A stretch of 64,000 bases of DNA, taken from the NCBI GenBank assembly GCA_964497615.1, contig CAZCEC010000010.1, positions 56,564 to 120,563 on the forward strand. The letters run 5' to 3'. The notes beneath the pieces were generated by a model. It ran no database searches, had not been told where the DNA came from, and was given only the letters and a program-made list of their open reading frames with translations. The position numbers and the translations under genes are program-made. This DNA comes from CAZCEC01 sp964497615. Lineage in GTDB: Bacteria > Chloroflexota > Anaerolineae > Anaerolineales > UBA6663. The stretch's first letter is position 1; every line of letters starts with the position of its first letter. Shown in pieces: positions 60,069-64,000 of the stretch.

Positions 60069-60521
60069 TCAGGCCCGAATCTTCTCCATGACCAGGCCGG
60101 CCTCGCCCCCGGCATAGTAGCGCTCCCAGACGGTGACGTCCCGGTAGCCGAAGCGCCGGTAGAGGGCAATGGCCCCCGCGTTGGACTGGCGGACGGTGAG
60201 CTTGAGGCGCGGGATGGTCAGGCGTTCCTCGACGGCGGCCAGCAGCCGGGCGCCGATGCCGCGCCGCTGGTAGGCGGGCAGCACCCCGATGGTGGCGATC
60301 CAGGCGAAGCCTTCGCGCGGGCGCGGGTCGCCCATGACGAAGCCGACCAGCCGGCCATCGGCCACGGCCTTGAGGCGCACGGCGGGGCCGGTGAGGGCGA
60401 AGATGATGTCCAGCCAGCCCCAGGCGTCGCGGCCAAAGGCGGCGCGCTCCAGGGCCACGACGGCGGGCAGGTCGCGCAGGCCGGCGGGCGCGATGGAAAC
60501 GGGCGAATCCATGCGGCGCAT
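60069..60521 (-). CDS. GNAT family N-acetyltransferase (RimI-like)
   Basis: A 150-residue single-domain GNAT enzyme: VVALERAAFGRDAWGWLDIIF, GFVMGDPRPREGFAWIATIGVLPAYQRRGIGARLL (acetyl-CoA loop QRRGIGA) and RQSNAGAIALYRRFGYRDV. The size and the last motif resemble RimI-type protein N-acetyltransferases. Two ATGs three codons apart (60521, 60512) are possible starts; neither has a clear ribosome binding site. Substrate unknown. Confidence 0.87.
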   Translation of the reverse strand: MRRMDSPVSIAPAGLRDLPAVVALERAAFGRDAWGWLDIIFALTGPAVRLKAVADGRLVGFVMGDPRPREGFAWIATIGVLPAYQRRGIGARLLAAVEERLTIPRLKLTVRQSNAGAIALYRRFGYRDVTVWERYYAGGEAGLVMEKIRA

Positions 60522-60589
60522 GATACACCGCATTGATGCCCGCGACGGACCCCGCAGGCCCACAGGGGGCCTTCGGCTCGGGGCGATCC

Positions 60590-60614
60590 TGTGACCGACG
60601 ACCGAAGGCGGAAG
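60590..60614. repeat. GACCGACGACC-type repeat
   Basis: CTGTGACCGACGACCGAAGG and GCGGAAGG, just before the promoter of the small gene at 60644. Another dispersed copy of the murI-type element. Confidence 0.5.
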
Positions 60615-60630
60615 GTAGACGTAAGTGGCG

Positions 60631-60643
60631 TATAATCGCCGGT
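60631..60643 (+). promoter_or_regulatory. -10 box directly before a start codon (leaderless transcript)
   Basis: TATAAT at 60631-60636, then CGCCGGT and ATG at 60644. The arrangement and wording (TATAATCGCCG) match the DUF951 promoter at 656. No ribosome binding site precedes the ATG. Confidence 0.6.
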
Positions 60644-60910
60644 ATGGCCGCACAACTCAGCGCTGAAGTGTTGAATGACGATGTGGCGGTGTCGCTGGCG
60701 CGTGTCATTGCCGCCGCCAACAAACGCGCCCGCCAGTTGAACGTGGATGTTTCGCGAAGCCTGATCACGATCACGCAACTGGGGGATGACGGCCCCAACT
60801 GGCGCGTGAACTACGGCCCAAAGGACTACCTTGGCCGCCGCGGCGGGGACCTGGTGCTTGACGTGGATGCCGGGGATGCCAGCATCAAGCGGGTGCTGCG
60901 CGGGCAATAG
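60644..60910 (+). CDS. Hypothetical small protein, probably leaderless
   Basis: An 88-residue protein of unknown family: AAQLSAEVLNDDVAVSLARVIAAANKRARQLNVDVSRSLITIT, then NWRVNYGPKDYLGRRGGDLVLDVDAGDASIKRVLRG. It looks like a helix followed by a small beta sheet, and is soluble. The ATG at 60644 follows a TATAAT by seven bases; upstream in-frame starts would cross the promoter. Codon use matches its neighbours, so the gene is likely real. Confidence 0.68.
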   Translation: MAAQLSAEVLNDDVAVSLARVIAAANKRARQLNVDVSRSLITITQLGDDGPNWRVNYGPKDYLGRRGGDLVLDVDAGDASIKRVLRGQ

Positions 60911-60949
60911 CGCTTCCCCGGCAGGTAGAACTGGCAAAGCGTCCTACGG

Positions 60950-62938
60950 CTAAAAGTTCACCAGCCCCCAATCTATCAACAACCAAAAGAATCCCAGCGC
61001 CGCCGCCGTTACCAGGGTGAAGTGAATGCGCCCGGCCAGCGACCAGTAGCCGTCGCGCCAGGCGAAGTAGGCGAGGACGGCCAGGGCCAGGCTGAGCGCG
61101 CCGGCCACCCAGGGCACGATGAACAGGGGCGCGTTCTCCGGCGGCAGGCCAAAGAGCAGCAGGTAATACTGCGTGTTGGCGGTGTCGTTGATGACGATGA
61201 GCAATAACACCGCGAAGGACAGATAGAGCGCCGCCACCAGCGCCGCCAGCCAGCGCCCCAGCCACTCGCCGCGCCCCGGCCGCCGCCAGAACGACTGCAC
61301 CAGGTCCACCGGCCACAGCAGCAGCGCCGAGACAAACATCACCCCGCACAGCGCGAACGGCAAGGCCCGCACCCAGTCCAATTGCAGCAACAAGCCGCTG
61401 GCCAGGCGATAGACGCCGGGGTTGATGTAGGCCTCAGTCACCCAGCGGGGGCCCGGCGCGGCGGCGCGGGCGCACTCGTTGGCGGGCGGCACGCCTGGCT
61501 GGGCAATGAACTCGGCCGCCAGCGCCTGGCCGCACGGCCCCAGCCCGCCGCCATGCCCGGAGGCCGGCAGCAGGATGAAGGTGCTGTTGCGAAGGGTGCT
61601 GGCCGCGATCTGCCCCCAGGCCGGCGGGTGAATGGGATCATAGGCGCCGTGGAGCAGCAGGGTGGGCACGTCGCTGCGCACCGGCTCGTCCTCGATGGGG
61701 CCGGCCTCGCCCGCGCCCCACAGGGCGCACACCGCCTGAACGGCCTCAAACTGGGTGAACTCGGCGTAGCGCGGGTGGGCGGCCTGGCTGGCCGCGACCG
61801 CCTCGGGGTCGTTGAACGGCGCCTCGTCGTGGCACATCACCGAGTACCACATGCCGCGGATGGGCGTGTTGCCCAGGTTGGCGGCAAAGCCCTCCACCAC
61901 CGCATAGTTGCCGGCGGACACCTGCGCCACCGCCAGCGGCAGGTAAGGGATGATCTCCGACTCGTACATGGCCGAGAAGCCGCCCTCCAGAAAACCCTGC
62001 CCGTCCACCAGTTGGGGCACGGGCGCGCCGGTGGCGGGGTCGGGCACGGAGACGATCAGGGGCGAGGCGTTCAGGGTGTCCACGATGTCGAAGGCGCGGC
62101 GCTGAAGGTCGGGGAAGGCCGTGGCACAGGCGCGGTCGCGGGCGCAGCCGGTGAACACCTGATTGAAGGCGCGCTCGGCGTTGGCGGCGGCCTCCTCCCA
62201 CCACCCGGCCTGGGGTGGCAGGGGCGAACTGAGCACGGCGCTGCGCACGCCGCCCGGATAGTCGCGCAGCACGGTCAGGGCCAGCCGCGTGCCGTAGGAG
62301 TGCCCATACAGGTTCCACTCGAAGATGCCCAGCGCCACGCGCAGGTCCTTCACATCGGCGGCGCTTTGGGCGGTGTTGTAGGCAGACAGGTTCGCGCCCT
62401 CAGCCAGCAGCCGGTCGCGGCACTGCTCCGCCGTCGCCGTCTGCCGCTCGATCCATTCGTCCGGGTCGGGCGTCTGGGTGCGGGTGGCGGCGAAGAGGGC
62501 GTCAAACTCCCAGCAGTCCAGGTTCGGCTCGCTGTAGCCAGTGCCGCGCTGATCCAGCAGGATGATGTCGCGGTTGCCGCGCAGGGTGGCGGCGCGCTCC
62601 ATCCAATAGCCGATGAAGTCGAGGGCGCTGGAGCCGGGTCCGCCGCTGAGATACAGCACCGGATCGCGGATGGGGTTGGGGTTGGGGCTGCGCAGGATGG
62701 CGACGGCCAGCCGAATGGTGCGGGCCGAAACGGCGGTGCGGTCCTCCGGCACGGTCAGGTAGCCGCAGTCCACGCGCTCGTGGGTGGGGATGACGCTCTC
62801 GGGGTAGGGGCACGGCGCGGGGTCGAAGCGCGCGATCCCGGCCTGAGGCGGCGGCGCGGCAGCAGAGGGCTGTGGGGCGGCGGCAGACCAGACCGCCAAC
62901 GCCACTGCACCCGCGAGGAGCCCCAGCCGCAGGTTCAT
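60950..62938 (-). CDS. Alpha/beta hydrolase (S33/TAP-like peptidase) with C-terminal membrane domain
   Basis: A 662-residue exported hydrolase. A signal (about 4-28), then CPYPESVIPTHERVDCGYLTVPEDR and LYLSGGPGSSALDF, the S33 tripeptidyl-aminopeptidase start. The nucleophile is Ser214 in GHSYGTR; LLLHGAYDPIHPP and SGHGGG near 425-455 supply the Asp and His. After about 525, four membrane helices make a domain not usual for S33 enzymes. The start overlaps the end of the preceding gene (ATGA), so the two are co-translated. Peptide or proline-ester hydrolysis outside the membrane is likely. Confidence 0.88.
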   Translation of the reverse strand: MNLRLGLLAGAVALAVWSAAAPQPSAAAPPPQAGIARFDPAPCPYPESVIPTHERVDCGYLTVPEDRTAVSARTIRLAVAILRSPNPNPIRDPVLYLSGGPGSSALDFIGYWMERAATLRGNRDIILLDQRGTGYSEPNLDCWEFDALFAATRTQTPDPDEWIERQTATAEQCRDRLLAEGANLSAYNTAQSAADVKDLRVALGIFEWNLYGHSYGTRLALTVLRDYPGGVRSAVLSSPLPPQAGWWEEAAANAERAFNQVFTGCARDRACATAFPDLQRRAFDIVDTLNASPLIVSVPDPATGAPVPQLVDGQGFLEGGFSAMYESEIIPYLPLAVAQVSAGNYAVVEGFAANLGNTPIRGMWYSVMCHDEAPFNDPEAVAASQAAHPRYAEFTQFEAVQAVCALWGAGEAGPIEDEPVRSDVPTLLLHGAYDPIHPPAWGQIAASTLRNSTFILLPASGHGGGLGPCGQALAAEFIAQPGVPPANECARAAAPGPRWVTEAYINPGVYRLASGLLLQLDWVRALPFALCGVMFVSALLLWPVDLVQSFWRRPGRGEWLGRWLAALVAALYLSFAVLLLIVINDTANTQYYLLLFGLPPENAPLFIVPWVAGALSLALAVLAYFAWRDGYWSLAGRIHFTLVTAAALGFFWLLIDWGLVNF

Positions 62939-63528
62939 GCTGGCGCGGGCCGCCGCCGCACGCCTTGGGCGAGGAGCAGGATGACGGCCAGCACGAAACC
63001 CAGCCCAAACCCGAGCACCGGCGAACCCAACAGCACCAGCAGCGAGAGGTAGCCGGCGCTCTCGTGGTACCACACCCACACCGTGCCGTCCGGCAGCAGG
63101 GCGTAGCGCGCCTCCACCGCCAGCTCCGCGTAGAAGCGCGAGACGTACAGCACATCCACCGGCGTCTCCGGGGGCGGGGGCGGGTCGCCGCTGATGACCG
63201 AATGCTCGTAGTCGGCGCGGGAGTCCACCGTGTACGGCGGCGCAGCCGGGGTCCAACAGGCCTCGCGCGCCTGAGAGGTGGGCGGACAGCTATAGACGTT
63301 CCCGTCCGCTGCGGCGGCGTAGATGACGGTAGTGTCGCCGGCATACAGGGCCATGGCCGGCGCGGGCGGGCTGCCCAGCGAGCGCCAGCGGCTGAAGGTG
63401 CCTTCGCGGTACGCCAGCAGGTAGGCCACGCCGCCGCTCAGCCCCACGCAGGGCGAAAGCACCAGGATGGCGACCACAGCCACAGCCAGCCAGGTTTTAG
63501 AGCCGGGGGCGCGCGAGGAGGCGGTCAT
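62935..63528 (-). CDS. Hypothetical membrane protein upstream of the S33 hydrolase
   Basis: A 197-residue protein with one helix near each end (about 12-36 and about 160-187) and an exported middle of about 120 residues (WRSLGSPPAPAMALYAGDTTVIYAAAADGNVYSCPPTSQ to YALLPDGTVWVWYHES). The middle looks like a single propeller-type sensor or binding domain with two cysteines. Family not recognised. The stop overlaps the hydrolase start by four bases. Confidence 0.75.
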   Translation of the reverse strand: MTASSRAPGSKTWLAVAVVAILVLSPCVGLSGGVAYLLAYREGTFSRWRSLGSPPAPAMALYAGDTTVIYAAAADGNVYSCPPTSQAREACWTPAAPPYTVDSRADYEHSVISGDPPPPPETPVDVLYVSRFYAELAVEARYALLPDGTVWVWYHESAGYLSLLVLLGSPVLGFGLGFVLAVILLLAQGVRRRPAPA

Positions 63529-63561
63529 GGGGCAATTCTAGCATGCGGGTTGGGGATGGTC

Positions 63562-63591
63562 TTGTTGCCGCGCGTGATTCCCTGATATAAT
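63562..63591 (+). promoter_or_regulatory. Promoter of the tRNA-Val gene
   Basis: TTGTTG at 63562-63567 and TATAAT at 63586-63591, with an 18-base spacer. Transcription would begin near 63598, just ahead of the mature tRNA. Confidence 0.65.
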
Positions 63592-63603
63592 GATGCCACG
63601 CGC

Positions 63604-63680
63604 GGGCAGTTAGCTCAGTTGGTTAGAGCACTGCTTTGACATAGCAGAGGTCACAGGTTCGAGCCCTGTACTGCCCACCA
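63604..63680 (+). tRNA. tRNA-Val (anticodon GAC)
   Basis: A 77-base cloverleaf: acceptor GGGCAGT pairs with ACTGCCC, D arm AGCTCAGTTGGTTAGAGCA, anticodon stem CTGCT TTGACAT AGCAG with GAC, TTCGAGC T loop, and an encoded CCA end (63678-63680). It reads the valine codon GUC/GUU. Confidence 0.96.
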
Positions 63681-63683
63681 GAT

Positions 63684-63713
63684 AGACCGCCCGTGTGCGG
63701 TCTGTTCGTTTAA
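63684..63713 (+). terminator. Probable terminator after tRNA-Val
   Basis: AGACCGC (63684-63690) pairs with GCGGTCT (63697-63703) across a six-base loop and is followed by GTTCGTTTAA. The T run is interrupted, so it is a weak call. Confidence 0.5.
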
Positions 63714-63949
63714 CCGACCCGGCTGCGCATGTAAGTCCACGCCAATCCCAGGATGCGCTGCTGCAGGCGCGTGTCGTGACACGTAATCGTACACACCCCG
63801 TGATAGTCCTCCGTTATGATCGCTGGCGGGGAGCGCCCATCAAACTGGCTCTTGATAAATCGATCTCTGTCGCAGGCCAGTTGTGAACACCACCACTCGC
63901 GGTGGACTGACTCGGCCGGCCGGGCCGCCGCGACGAGATTAAGCCGGTG
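63710..63949 (-). pseudogene. Possible truncated gene downstream of tRNA-Val
   Basis: On the minus strand a frame of about 79 codons runs from after a TGA at 63952-63950 to TAA at 63710, with no usable start codon. It reads like protein: EWWCSQLACDRDRFIKSQ, then DGRSPPAIITEDYHG and RLQQRILGLAWTYMRSRVG. I do not recognise a family. Another frame here is also open, so chance is possible. Codon use is less GC-rich than its neighbours. The remaining bases to 64000 show nothing definite. Confidence 0.25.
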
Positions 63950-64000
63950 TCATTTTACGGGGTAACATAGCCACCGGTTCTCAGCAGTACCGTGCCACCC

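Noticed and set aside
61382..63052. 556-codon frame opposite the S33 hydrolase
   Set aside because: The hydrolase triad and membrane helices establish the minus strand; the plus frame is Gly/Val/Arg/Ala shadow.

Overview
The window is high-GC DNA, densely coded on both strands, and looks like a chromosome segment of a Chloroflexota bacterium, probably Anaerolineae-like. The evidence is gene content: DUF2089, SHOCT-like and DUF4097 proteins in one cluster, DUF2270, DUF951, LysM lipoproteins, large multi-membrane glycosyltransferases, and core genes (gyrA, rplS, rplI, rimO, murI) scattered among short operons. No phage, IS element, CRISPR array or rRNA was seen. The taxonomic call is inference, not a search result.

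Layout. 1-1.7 kb: a site-2 protease (runs off the left edge), a DUF951 protein and a GT11 glycosyltransferase. 1.9-14.6 kb: a long plus-strand block with a DUF2089 regulator, five more proteins carrying the same short helical SHOCT-like module (two of them DUF4097 beta-repeat proteins), two GNAT acetyltransferases, a DrrA-type ABC exporter with two permeases, and two MFS exporters; it reads as an envelope-stress and efflux island. 14.6-20 kb: a small holin-like membrane protein, a TPR protein, a flippase-like protein, a GT39-like transferase and a DUF2270 protein. 20-23.2 kb, minus strand: a very tight four-gene operon of two small membrane proteins, an Lgt-like protein and a radical SAM enzyme resembling the tetraether lipid synthase (Tes/MJ0619) family. 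23.2-28 kb, minus: an unknown protein, a creatininase-family hydrolase, an enolase-superfamily enzyme, a double SDR and a frameshifted DUF2442 gene. 28-33.6 kb: thiolase, LysM lipoprotein, Nudix hydrolase, ribosomal protein L19, a class I glutamine amidotransferase-like hydrolase, glutamate racemase and a HIT protein. 33.6-39 kb: an iron-type ABC importer, divergent from a DtxR-Fur-RHH regulator operon across a site-rich intergenic region. 39.3-43.5 kb: gyrA followed by an RHH protein and an AlbA/ATPase-fold regulator. 43.6-56.4 kb: large envelope proteins (membrane glycosyltransferase-like, penicillin acylase, oligopeptide-type binding protein, beta-propeller protein, DUF2207) and a GyrI-like protein. 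56.5-63.7 kb: DUF2442, rimO, rodZ-like, rplI, a GNAT, a small hypothetical, an S33-type hydrolase with its membrane partner, and tRNA-Val(GAC).

Most striking is the density of short dispersed repeats and perfect palindromes. Several lie in frame inside unrelated genes (GNAT, GT39, radical SAM, murI, the 1031-residue membrane protein), and one 20-bp-arm palindrome supplies the stop codons and the last two residues of two convergent genes. Start codons were chosen by hand using ribosome binding sites, family length and overlap with neighbours. Several genes have a TATAAT box only 7-8 bases before the start codon, suggesting leaderless transcripts.
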